Origin: Desulfuromonadaceae bacterium UBA2294
GTDB lineage: Bacteria > Desulfobacterota > Desulfuromonadia > Desulfuromonadales > UBA2294
NCBI GenBank assembly: GCA_002345625.1
Contig: DDWE01000027.1
Span: 13,257 to 21,881, forward strand
DNA: 8,625 bases
Direction of reading: 5' to 3'
This document shows, one piece after another, positions 1 to 7,274 of the stretch. Positions within the stretch are counted from its first letter, which is position 1. Every line of letters begins with the position of its first letter. Below the pieces are notes generated by a model. It saw only the letters and a program-made list of their open reading frames with translations, ran no database searches and had not been told where the DNA came from. The translations under genes and the position numbers were made by a program.

Positions 1-443
1 TGCAGGAGGAGATCGGCCTGCGCGGAGCCACCACCAGCGCCTACGGCATCGATCCACACGTCGGTATTGCCATCGATGTCGGTTTCGCCTCTGACTCCCC
101 CGGTATTGATAAGCGTGAGATCGGTGATCACAAGCTCGGTGGCGGCCCGGTGATCGCCCGCGGTGCAAATATCAATCCGGTTCTGTTCGATTTGCTGGTG
201 GCGACCGCCAAGGCGGAGAAGATTCCCTACCAGATCGATGGGGCCAACCGGGCAACCGGGACCGACGCCAACGTCATCCAGCTGGCCCGTGGTGGTGTCG
301 CCGCCGCCCTGATCAGCGTGCCTCTGCGCTATATGCACTCACCGTCCGAAGTGCTGGCGCTGGGCGATCTCAACGCCACCGTCCGCCTGCTCACAGCGCT
401 GATGGTGCGGATCACAGATCCGGCCATGTTCATCCCGAGTTGA
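1..443 (+). CDS. M42 family metallo-aminopeptidase, C-terminal part (5' end outside window)
   Basis: This gene enters from the left edge, and the first complete codon begins at position 3. The visible 146 residues start with QEEIGLRGA, the M42 (glutamyl aminopeptidase/CelM-like) signature with a catalytic Glu followed by a metal-binding Glu. Next comes AIDVGF, whose Asp is a metal ligand in the family. Near the end is VPLRYMHSPSE, whose His is a metal ligand. M42 enzymes are cytoplasmic dinuclear-metal aminopeptidases that form large tetrahedral oligomers and trim peptides left by proteolysis. Older annotations call them endoglucanase or cellulase M, but peptidase activity is the established function. 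The gene ends in TGA at 441-443 and a terminator follows within 10 nt, so it closes its transcription unit and is probably unrelated in function to guaB. The family is certain; the exact substrate cannot be told. Confidence 0.93.
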   Translation, partial: QEEIGLRGATTSAYGIDPHVGIAIDVGFASDSPGIDKREIGDHKLGGGPVIARGANINPVLFDLLVATAKAEKIPYQIDGANRATGTDANVIQLARGGVAAALISVPLRYMHSPSEVLALGDLNATVRLLTALMVRITDPAMFIPS

Positions 444-450
444 CTTGAAG

Positions 451-488
451 ACAGCACCTGCGTCAACCGTGCGCGGGGTGCTGTTTTT
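451..488 (+). terminator. Intrinsic terminator after the M42 peptidase gene
   Basis: ACAGCACC (451-458) pairs perfectly with GGTGCTGT (477-484) across an 18-nt loop, followed by a run of T through 488. It starts 7 nt after the peptidase stop codon. It separates that gene from the guaB unit, whose candidate -35 box begins directly after it. Confidence 0.8.
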
Positions 489-490
489 GC

Positions 491-518
491 TTGACGCTGA
501 TCGCTACCGTCTTGTAGT
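491..518 (+). promoter_or_regulatory. Candidate sigma-70 promoter for guaB
   Basis: TTGACG (491-496) is a 5/6 match to the -35 consensus. TGTAGT (513-518) is a 4/6 match to the -10 consensus at a 16-nt spacing. It lies just after the preceding terminator and is the best promoter-like pair in the guaB spacer. If used, guaB mRNA would carry a leader of about 240 nt containing the inverted repeat at 532-556 and the large hairpin at 585-684. No transcription data are available. Confidence 0.4.
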
Positions 519-531
519 GTCGCCGATTAAT

Positions 532-556
532 ATTTTCGTAACAGCAATACGAAAAT
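532..556. promoter_or_regulatory. Perfect 9-bp inverted repeat in the guaB leader (operator or RNA hairpin)
   Basis: ATTTTCGTA (532-540) and TACGAAAAT (548-556) are exact reverse complements separated by 7 nt. If the candidate promoter is correct, this sits just after the transcription start. It could be an operator or an RNA stem-loop. It does not match the E. coli PurR box, and it is too AT-rich, without a T tract, to be a terminator. The symmetry is directly visible; the regulatory role is inferred. Confidence 0.4.
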
Positions 557-584
557 CTGATGCAAAAACATCAAAAATAGTTCT

Positions 585-684
585 CACCACGAAGGACACG
601 AAGGACACGAAGAAGGCCTTTTTAGAGTTTAAGACGTTAAACCCTTCATCGATTTTCTTCGTGTTCTCCGTGCCCTTCGTGGTG
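585..684. repeat. Inverted-repeat element with 9-nt tandem units in its arms
   Basis: The left arm (585-614) contains three tandem 9-mers: CACGAAGGA (588-596), CACGAAGGA (597-605) and CACGAAGAA (606-614). The right arm (655-684) is its reverse complement at 27 of 30 positions. The 40-nt loop holds a smaller inverted repeat, GTTTAA/TTAAAC, and no gene. Arrays of this CACGAAGGA type are, as I recall, widespread in intergenic DNA of Geobacter-like and many other bacteria. The element lies in the probable guaB leader and could form a strong RNA hairpin, but it lacks a terminating T tract. Open frames reading through it are composed of repeat translation and are not called. Confidence 0.8.
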
Positions 685-764
685 GACGTATCTTTTATTT
701 GATTTTTCTTCCCCGCAGGCGCGTCGTTATCGGCGTGCCGTCCCAACCGCTGCAAAAGGAGTGA

Positions 765-2331
<1,567 letters not shown>

Positions 2332-2336
2332 GGGGT

Positions 2337-2696
2337 ATGAATTTTGAGGATCTTGATGTCTGGGAACGATCGGCTCGGCTTTCGGCTGACATCTACAACG
2401 CGTTGGCGGATCTGAGAGACTTTGGTTTTCGAGATCAGATCAGTCGTGCTGGCCTCTCGGTACCGAGTAACATCGCTGAAGGATTCGAGCGTTGCTCAGT
2501 GAAGGAGTGTACGAACTTTCTTTCCTATGCACGGGGTTCATGCGGTGAGCTCCGAACCCACATCCTGATTGGCATGGAGATAGGTTATATCCCACGAGAG
2601 ATCGGGAAATCATGGGTTCGAGAATCGCGGGAGCTTTCAGCGATGATTACATCTCTCATGACGGCCAAAAAGGCTTTTCTGAAACCTGAGACCTGA
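2337..2696 (+). CDS. Four-helix bundle protein, S23 (23S rRNA intervening-sequence protein) family
   Basis: The 119-aa product has the two family signatures: DLDVWERS near the N-terminus (residues 5-12) and [16 protein letters not shown] (36-51). The rest is helical, as expected for a four-helix bundle. Members occur inside 23S rRNA intervening sequences, as stand-alone genes, and as relatives of the Avd accessory protein of diversity-generating retroelements; the stand-alone type has no settled function. There is no signal peptide or membrane segment. The ATG at 2337 follows AGGAGG formed by the end of the heptamer array. The last codons (ending LKPET) and the stop lie inside the right-hand array. 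GC is about 52% by hand count over 2341-2640, against about 67% over 1621-1740 of guaB, consistent with acquired DNA. It sits between guaB and guaA, where no such gene is expected. Confidence 0.88.
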   Translation: MNFEDLDVWERSARLSADIYNALADLRDFGFRDQISRAGLSVPSNIAEGFERCSVKECTNFLSYARGSCGELRTHILIGMEIGYIPREIGKSWVRESRELSAMITSLMTAKKAFLKPET

Positions 2697-2712
2697 ATCC
2701 TGATATCTCAAA
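2678..2712. repeat. Degenerate heptamer array (CCTGANN), right arm of the S23 element
   Basis: Five successive heptamers, TCTGAAA, CCTGAGA, CCTGAAT, CCTGATA and TCTCAAA, run in exact 7-nt register. Their CCTGA core is the reverse complement of the TCAGG core in the array at 2257-2331, so the two arrays bracket the S23 gene in inverted orientation. The S23 stop codon (TGA, 2694-2696) is part of the third unit. This arm is more diverged than the left one. The 9-mer GAGACCTGA (2688-2696) recurs at 7256-7264 in the maf-dnaE spacer. Confidence 0.8.
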
Positions 2713-2743
2713 GATGCAATTGCACTCTCCCACGGAATATAAT

Positions 2744-4300
2744 ATGGATATCCACAACGAAAAAATCCTCATCCTCGATTTCGGTTCCCAGTACACCCAG
2801 CTCATCGCCCGTCGCGTGCGTGAGGCCCATGTCTATTGCGAGCTGCACCCTTTTGATATGCCCCTTGAGGCCATCAAGGCCTTTGCGCCGCAGGGTATCA
2901 TTCTTTCCGGTGGCCCGAAGTCGGTCTACGAAGAGGGGGCCCCGGCGGTGGCGGAGGAGCTGTTCGAACTCGGTGTTCCGGTGCTGGGGATCTGTTACGG
3001 CATGCAGTTGATGAGCCGTCACTTCGGTGGGGAGGTGGTGCCGGCCGGTAAACGCGAATTCGGTCACGCCGACCTGTTTGCCCAAGGGGTACCGGGCCCG
3101 CTGTTTGACGGCTTTTTCGTCGACGGTCACAGCCCGGTCTGGATGAGCCACGGTGACCATGTTGAGACCGTGCCGACTGGATTCGAAGTGGTTGCCGGTA
3201 CCGGCAATGCTCCGGTCTGCGCCATCCAGAATCTGGCCAGGAAGCAGTACGGTGTGCAGTTTCACCCCGAGGTCAACCATACGCCGCGCGGCGAACTGCT
3301 GATCGACACCTTTGTCCGCAAGATCTGTGCGTGCAACGGGCAGTGGACGCCAGGGCAGATTATTGCCGATGCCGTTGAGCGAATCCGTAACCAGGTCGGC
3401 AGCGATCAGGTTATTCTCGGCCTCTCCGGCGGCGTCGACTCCTCGGTGGCGGCGGCGCTGATTCATCGCGCCATCGGCGATCAGCTCACCTGCGTCTTTG
3501 TCGACAACGGCCTGCTGCGCCTCGGCGAGGGAGACCAGGTCATGGCGACCTTTGCCGAGAACCTCGGCGTCAAGGTGATCCGCGTCGATGCCGAAGAACT
3601 CTTTTTGAACAAGCTGGCCGGCGAGAGCGATCCGGAGAAGAAACGTAAAATTATCGGCGGGTTGTTTGTCGATATCTTTGAAGCAGAGTCGAAGAAGCTC
3701 ACCGACGCCAACTGGTTGGCCCAGGGGACCATCTACCCCGATGTCATCGAGTCGGCCGGGGCCAAGACCGGCAAAGCGCACAATATCAAGAGCCATCACA
3801 ATGTCGGCGGTCTGCCCGATTACATGAAGCTGCAGCTTCTGGAGCCGCTGCGGGAGCTGTTCAAGGACGAAGTACGTGCCATCGGCGAGGAGCTCGGTCT
3901 GCCACACCGCATGGTCTGGCGCCACCCGTTCCCGGGGCCCGGCCTTGGCGTGCGCATCCTTGGTGCGGTGAAAAAGGAATATTGCGATATCCTGCGCCAG
4001 GCCGACGCCATCTATATCGAGGAACTCTACAGCAGCGGCCACTACGACAAAATCAGCCAGGCCTTTGCCGTTTTTCTGCCGGTCAAGAGTGTCGGCGTCA
4101 TGGGTGATGGCCGTACCTACGAATACGTTGTTGCCCTGCGTGCGGTGGAGACCAAGGATTTTATGACCGCCGGCTGGTACCCGATGCCCTACGAAGACCT
4201 GGCCCGGATCAGTAACCGGATCATCAACGAAGTGCGTGGCGTCAATCGCGTCACCTATGATATCTCCAGCAAACCACCGGCAACTATTGAGTGGGAGTAA
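2744..4300 (+). CDS. guaA: GMP synthase (glutamine-hydrolysing)
   Basis: GuaA aminates XMP to GMP using glutamine and ATP, the step after GuaB. The 518-aa product has the usual length and order. A class I glutamine amidotransferase domain fills about residues 1-190, with nucleophile Cys84 in GICYGMQ and His174/Glu176 in HPEVNH. An ATP pyrophosphatase domain carries the P-loop SGGVDSS at 228-234. The C-terminal dimerisation/XMP-binding domain includes [11 protein letters not shown] and ends with the typical KPPATIEWE. The ATG at 2744 is chosen because the protein then begins [19 protein letters not shown], as in homologues, and a weak ACGGA lies 7 nt upstream. An in-frame ATG at 2714 would add ten residues but has no ribosome-binding site and sits right after the repeat array. 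Transcription probably continues from guaB through the S23 gene. Confidence 0.98.
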   Translation: MDIHNEKILILDFGSQYTQLIARRVREAHVYCELHPFDMPLEAIKAFAPQGIILSGGPKSVYEEGAPAVAEELFELGVPVLGICYGMQLMSRHFGGEVVPAGKREFGHADLFAQGVPGPLFDGFFVDGHSPVWMSHGDHVETVPTGFEVVAGTGNAPVCAIQNLARKQYGVQFHPEVNHTPRGELLIDTFVRKICACNGQWTPGQIIADAVERIRNQVGSDQVILGLSGGVDSSVAAALIHRAIGDQLTCVFVDNGLLRLGEGDQVMATFAENLGVKVIRVDAEELFLNKLAGESDPEKKRKIIGGLFVDIFEAESKKLTDANWLAQGTIYPDVIESAGAKTGKAHNIKSHHNVGGLPDYMKLQLLEPLRELFKDEVRAIGEELGLPHRMVWRHPFPGPGLGVRILGAVKKEYCDILRQADAIYIEELYSSGHYDKISQAFAVFLPVKSVGVMGDGRTYEYVVALRAVETKDFMTAGWYPMPYEDLARISNRIINEVRGVNRVTYDISSKPPATIEWE

Positions 4301-4320
4301 CCCGTCACCGGAAAACGAAT

Positions 4321-4352
4321 AAAAGGGCCCGTCGCATGACAGGCCCTTTTTT
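4321..4352. terminator. Intrinsic terminator after guaA, symmetrical enough to act in both directions
   Basis: AAAAGGGCC (4321-4329) pairs with GGCCCTTTT (4342-4350), and the T run extends to 4352. It begins 20 nt after the guaA stop. The matching A tract on the 5' side makes it a possible terminator for - strand transcription as well. That fits the cytochrome remnant on the opposite strand, whose stop codon lies only about 30 nt away (4382-4384). Confidence 0.85.
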
Positions 4353-4381
4353 AATGGCGTGATCAATATATCGGCGACAAC

Positions 4382-4558
4382 TTATCGTGCCGGTTGCCCG
4401 AGCACTCTGCCGACGGCCTTGATCTCATCCTGAGAAAGGTCTTTCGGGTAGGCCATGGGCGGAATGCGGCGGATGGCGGAAGTGGTCCGGTCACGGAGCG
4501 ATCCACTTTTTTTCAAGAGCGTTGCGACGGCTGGCTGTCTCAGTTGCTTTAAATGTTT
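4382..4558 (-). pseudogene. Remnant of a c-type cytochrome gene (C-terminal end only)
   Basis: Read on the - strand, an open frame ends in TAA (complement of 4382-4384) and encodes about 55 residues. They include GSLRDRTTSAIRR, then IPPMAYPKDLSQDEIKAV and a final RVLGQPAR. This resembles the C-terminus of small monohaem class I cytochromes c: a Met in a PPM context as distal haem ligand, followed by the final helix beginning LS.DEIKAV. No CxxCH haem motif, signal peptide or normal start codon lies upstream in the frame before a stop at 4604-4606, and the mazG-like gene begins there. It is best explained as a truncated relic whose 5' part was lost. A real but divergent small protein with a non-ATG start cannot be excluded. 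The cytochrome assignment rests on about 30 residues. Confidence 0.5.
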
Positions 4559-4576
4559 TGCTATATGATGTATAAG
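4541..4576 (+). promoter_or_regulatory. Weak candidate promoter region for the mazG-like unit
   Basis: After the GC-rich relic the sequence becomes AT-rich just upstream of the mazG-like gene. It contains TTGCTT (4544-4549), TATGAT (4564-4569, 5/6 match to -10) and TATAAG (4571-4576). No -35/-10 pair has ideal spacing, so the exact elements are uncertain. A promoter is expected here because a terminator closes the guaA unit upstream. Confidence 0.3.
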
Positions 4577-4605
4577 TTGAAGACCAATCTCACCGAGGAG
4601 GGTTT

Positions 4606-4989
4606 ATGGGCGACAGCCAGACCACGCTGCAAGAGTTGAAAGACCGCATGGCCTCTTTCGTGCGTGAACGCGACTGGGAGCAGTTCCACACTCCGAAGAA
4701 CCTCTCCATGTCGATTGCCATCGAGGCGGCCGAGCTCATGGAGCACTTCCAGTGGCTGACCGTTGAGCAGTCGAAGTCCCTTGACGCCGAGCATCTGGCC
4801 GCCATCGGCGAGGAGTTGGCCGATATCGTCATCTACTCCCTGTCTCTTGCAAACAATCTTGGTTTGGACCTGTCTCGGACCGTGATTGCCAAGATGGAGA
4901 AGAATATCCGCAAGTATCCGTCCGACAAGGTGCGGGGCAAATCGCACAAGTACACCTTCTACCAGGAGTCGGACGGCGGTGAACGTTAA
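4606..4989 (+). CDS. MazG-like nucleotide pyrophosphohydrolase (dCTPase/RS21-C6 type)
   Basis: The 127-aa protein is a single MazG-fold domain, an all-alpha NTP pyrophosphohydrolase that cleaves nucleoside triphosphates to the monophosphate and PPi. The metal-binding set is visible: E40xxE43 in IEAAELMEHFQW and E70xxD73 in EELADIVIY. The RDWEQFHTPKNL segment (22-33) and the C-terminal KMEKN..KYP...RGKSHKYT resemble mammalian DCTPP1 (RS21-C6), which hydrolyses dCTP and modified dCTP, more than the two-domain E. coli MazG. A house-cleaning role is likely, but its substrate cannot be read from the sequence. The start ATG follows GAGGAGG (4595-4601) at 4 nt. The next gene begins inside its 3' end with an 11-nt overlap, so the two are probably translationally coupled. 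No toxin-antitoxin genes are adjacent. Confidence 0.9.
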   Translation: MGDSQTTLQELKDRMASFVRERDWEQFHTPKNLSMSIAIEAAELMEHFQWLTVEQSKSLDAEHLAAIGEELADIVIYSLSLANNLGLDLSRTVIAKMEKNIRKYPSDKVRGKSHKYTFYQESDGGER

Positions 4990-5998
4990 ACGCCCCGGAA
5001 AACCGGCGAAAAAATACAGTCAGGCGGCGCGGTTGCACGATGTCATCCGCATCCTCGAAGCGCGTTACGGGGCGACGGTTGACGAGATCGCCGAAGAGGC
5101 GCAGGTGACCCGGCGTACGGTCTATCGCGATCTCGATGCCATCCGTGATGCCGGCTACCCGCTGGTCAGCGACAAGGAATCGGATGGGCGTACCCTGTAC
5201 CGTTTTCTCACCGGCTTCAAAAAAATTCCACCGATTACTTTTTCCCTCGAAGAGCTGATGACCCTGTACCTGTGTCGCGGTCAGCTCGCTTTTTTGCAGG
5301 GGACACCGTTTCAGGACGATCTTGACGCAATTTTTGGCCGAATCCGTTCCAGTTTGCCGCCGCGCAGTGTCGCTCATCTTGAGCGGATCGCCTCGGCCGC
5401 GGCGCCCCGTTTTCAGGGGGTGCGAGATTATCAGGGGAAGAAGGGACTGCTTGCTGATCTGCGTAAAGCGCTTCTGCACCAGTATCGCTGCAAACTGGCT
5501 TACACTCCGCCACATCGTGAGACGGCAGAGTATCTGTTCGACCCTTACACCCTGCTGTTCTACAACAGCTCGCTCTACCTTGGCGGTTTTGCCCACAATC
5601 GTTCGGCTCTGCGCCTGTTTCTGGTCGACCGTGTCGATCGGGTCGAGTTGACTGCCGAGCGCTTCGAAGTTCCGGATGATTATACGGCTGATGATCTGAC
5701 CGGAAGCGCCTTTGGCCTGATCGAAGGGGAGGGGTACGAGATGACGGTTCGTTTTGGCAGCGCTGTCGCCCATCTGGTGCGCGAACGGCACTGGCATCCG
5801 AGCCAGACCCTGCAGGAGCAGGCGGACGGTTCGCTGCTGCTGTCGCTGCAGGCCAGCGGCGACAAGGAGATTCTCGCCTGGCTGTACTCCTACCTGCCCG
5901 ATGTCGAAGTGCTGCAGCCTGAATCCTTGCGAGAACAGTTCCTGCAGGGACTGCGCTCTGCCTTAGGCGGGACCGCAGCCCCCTCTGACCCCGTGTGA
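4979..5998 (+). CDS. HTH and WYL domain transcriptional regulator
   Basis: The 339-aa protein begins with a basic tail. A DeoR/HTH_11-type winged helix follows at about residues 15-70 (TVDEIAEEAQVTRRTVYRDLDAI, positions 33-55, contains the helix-turn-helix). A WYL domain occupies about residues 155-235, followed by a WCX-type C-terminal extension. WYL proteins are regulators that sense ligands, in several cases nucleic acids or nucleotides, through the WYL domain. Here the motif reads L199-Y200-L201, so the eponymous Trp is replaced by Leu. GTG at 4979 is the preferred start: AGGAG (4964-4968) lies 10 nt upstream, and the frame upstream encodes only low-complexity Arg/Ser/Thr sequence overlapping mazG. 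It may control its own operon, including the pyrophosphohydrolase it overlaps, but no operator was identified. Confidence 0.88.
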   Translation: MNVKRPGKPAKKYSQAARLHDVIRILEARYGATVDEIAEEAQVTRRTVYRDLDAIRDAGYPLVSDKESDGRTLYRFLTGFKKIPPITFSLEELMTLYLCRGQLAFLQGTPFQDDLDAIFGRIRSSLPPRSVAHLERIASAAAPRFQGVRDYQGKKGLLADLRKALLHQYRCKLAYTPPHRETAEYLFDPYTLLFYNSSLYLGGFAHNRSALRLFLVDRVDRVELTAERFEVPDDYTADDLTGSAFGLIEGEGYEMTVRFGSAVAHLVRERHWHPSQTLQEQADGSLLLSLQASGDKEILAWLYSYLPDVEVLQPESLREQFLQGLRSALGGTAAPSDPV

Positions 5999-6063
5999 CA
6001 TATTCTGTCCTAAAGGCCCTCTATCTTGATCGTGAACCCAAAGACGAACAAGGGAGGTGCCTT

Positions 6064-6429
6064 ATGGTCTGGCTTGATGTGCAGGATGTCTACGGTCAAA
6101 CCCTCTATTTTGATATCCGCCGCGTCGAACGGCAGCGGCAGGGTGGGCGGTGGCAACCGTCCCTGAGTGGTATTTGCGGTAATGGCATTTTCGAGTTGTC
6201 GGTCAAGGTTGAACCGGCCGGCAACGGGCGCGTTCATCTGCCGATGGGGTTGGCCCGCGATGGAGAGGCGGCCCAGCTCCTGAACGCCGTCGATCGCAAT
6301 GCTCTGGAGGAGTCACTACTGGCTGCCGCCCGGGTTCATACCGGTAGCGCCAGTGTCTGGCACCCCTGGCACGGCAGCCGTCAGACCGGGGTTGCCGAAG
6401 CCGCGCCGATTTGGCAGCACATGAGTTGA
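6064..6429 (+). CDS. Hypothetical protein, 121 aa, not recognised
   Basis: No family was recognised. The product starts MVWLDVQDVYGQTLYFDI and has an N-terminal half of alternating hydrophobic residues suggesting beta strands. A short helical stretch follows (AQLLNAVDRNALEESLLAAAR), then a tail with two close Trp-His pairs (WHPWH). There is no signal peptide, membrane segment or CxxC pair. ATG at 6064 is supported by GGAGG (6053-6057) 6 nt upstream. A GTG at 5995 overlapping the stop of the WYL gene would add 23 residues but lacks a ribosome-binding site. Codon use is like its neighbours, and it lies in the same direction between the WYL regulator and maf, so it is probably a real member of the same transcription unit. 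Confidence 0.7.
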   Translation: MVWLDVQDVYGQTLYFDIRRVERQRQGGRWQPSLSGICGNGIFELSVKVEPAGNGRVHLPMGLARDGEAAQLLNAVDRNALEESLLAAARVHTGSASVWHPWHGSRQTGVAEAAPIWQHMS

Positions 6430-6504
6430 TAGGTCGTTGCTTTTTGCCGGGGGCTGCGGTAAAACAGGGACTCGTTTCTTATCAATTGTAAGGATCCTCC
6501 TGTC

Positions 6505-7089
6505 ATGTCGCGATCCCTGGTTCTTGCCTCGACCAGCCCCTATCGGCGCGAGCTGCTGCATCAGCTCGGTCTGCCGTTTTTCACTGCCGCCCCGCTCTAT
6601 ATCGAGAAGATCGAGCAGGGGGTGGCCCCTGAACTTCTGGTCAAACACCTCGCCAGCCGCAAGGCCGAGAGTCTGATCCGCCATTATCCAGACGCAGTAA
6701 TCATCGGCTCTGACCAGGTTTTTATCGATCCGCGCAAGCGGATTCTCGGCAAACCGGGCAACCGCGCCGACGCCATTCGCCAACTGACCGCCATGGTCGG
6801 TCACAGCCATACCTTCTATACCGGGGTAGCGGTCTGCGATGCGGCCAGCGGCGAGACCATCACCGATTTTTCCGCCTTCACCGTCACCCTGCGGAAGCTG
6901 AAGCCCGAGCAGATCGCCGCCTACGTCGACCGCGAGCGCCCCTTCGACTGCGCCGGATCCTTTCGTATCGAAGGTCTCGGTATTGCCCTGATGGAGAAGA
7001 TGTCGGGCGACGACTACACCAGCCTGATCGGCCTGCCGCTGATCAAGCTCACCGGGATGCTGGAGCATTTCGGTATCCAGGTGTTGTGA
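6505..7089 (+). CDS. Maf/YceF-type nucleoside triphosphate pyrophosphatase
   Basis: The 194-aa protein has the complete Maf signature: LASTSPYRRELL at residues 7-18, catalytic Asp70 in IGSDQVF, then a conserved Lys in GKPGN. The stretch GSFRIEGLGIALMEKMSGDDYTS, ending GLPL, is close to the YceF subfamily, which hydrolyses 7-methyl-GTP, rather than the dTTP/UTP-acting YhdE subfamily. Maf proteins are cytoplasmic enzymes that remove modified nucleotides and have been linked to cell-division arrest. The m7GTP preference is inferred from subfamily resemblance. The start ATG follows AAGGA (6490-6494) at 10 nt. A 75-nt gap separates it from the hypothetical gene. Only a repeat-filled spacer with no terminator separates it from dnaE, so co-transcription with dnaE is plausible. 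The symbol maf is used loosely for both subfamilies, so none is given. Confidence 0.94.
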   Translation: MSRSLVLASTSPYRRELLHQLGLPFFTAAPLYIEKIEQGVAPELLVKHLASRKAESLIRHYPDAVIIGSDQVFIDPRKRILGKPGNRADAIRQLTAMVGHSHTFYTGVAVCDAASGETITDFSAFTVTLRKLKPEQIAAYVDRERPFDCAGSFRIEGLGIALMEKMSGDDYTSLIGLPLIKLTGMLEHFGIQVL

Positions 7090-7106
7090 CCGGAAGGAAT
7101 CAAAAG

Positions 7107-7273
7107 TCAGGTATCAGGTATCAGGTATCAGGTATCAGGAAAGACGCCGAGCCTGACGTCCCTGAATCTTTGGTGCCGTATATCTGTCTCTCTGATCCTG
7201 TTATCTGAAGCCTGAAATCTTTTTGTCTGAAACCTGAAACCTGAAACCTATTTTTGAGACCTGATACCTTCTT
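7107..7273. repeat. Inverted heptamer-array element between maf and dnaE, no gene inside
   Basis: The left arm has four perfect TCAGGTA units (7107-7134) and a variant TCAGGAA (7135-7141). The right arm has CCTGTTA (7197), TCTGAAG (7204), CCTGAAA (7211), then after a 1-nt slip TCTGAAA (7226), CCTGAAA (7233) and CCTGAAA (7240), and finally CCTGATA (7260-7266). The cores TCAGG and CCTGA are reverse complements, as in the element around the S23 gene. The roughly 55 nt between the arms (7142-7196) hold two more scattered CCTGA motifs (7152, 7161) and no coding sequence. This element fills nearly the whole maf-dnaE spacer. An RNA copy could fold into a long, imperfect stem. No promoter or terminator was recognised. 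Confidence 0.85.
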
Positions 7274-7274
7274 T

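Noticed and set aside
445..702. 85-codon + strand open frame between the peptidase gene and guaB
   Set aside because: It spans the terminator, the candidate promoter and the 9-nt repeat hairpin. Its sequence is translated repeat (TTKDTKDTKK) with no conserved motif.
2738..2743. Perfect TATAAT directly before the guaA ATG
   Set aside because: As a -10 box it would start transcription after the start codon, and no -35 lies at proper spacing. It is probably just AT-rich sequence before the ATG.
2708..4366. Very long - strand open frame (552 codons) opposite guaA
   Set aside because: Same antisense effect of codon bias in guaA. It also runs through the terminator and has no recognisable domain.
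4964..4970. Single AGGAGTC at the end of the mazG-like gene, identical to the array heptamer
   Set aside because: It is one isolated copy inside coding sequence, and it serves as the ribosome-binding site of the overlapping WYL gene. Chance is sufficient.
4829..5797. Long - strand open frame opposite the mazG-like/WYL genes
   Set aside because: It overlaps two well-supported + strand genes, and its product shows no domain.
5995..6063. Upstream GTG start for the 121-aa protein, overlapping the WYL stop codon
   Set aside because: It has no ribosome-binding site, whereas the ATG at 6064 has a strong GGAGG at ideal spacing.
6437..6465. Possible promoter TTGCTT-17-TAAAAC ahead of the Maf gene
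   Set aside because: Only 3/6 and 4/6 consensus matches; too weak to call in a 75-nt operon-like gap.
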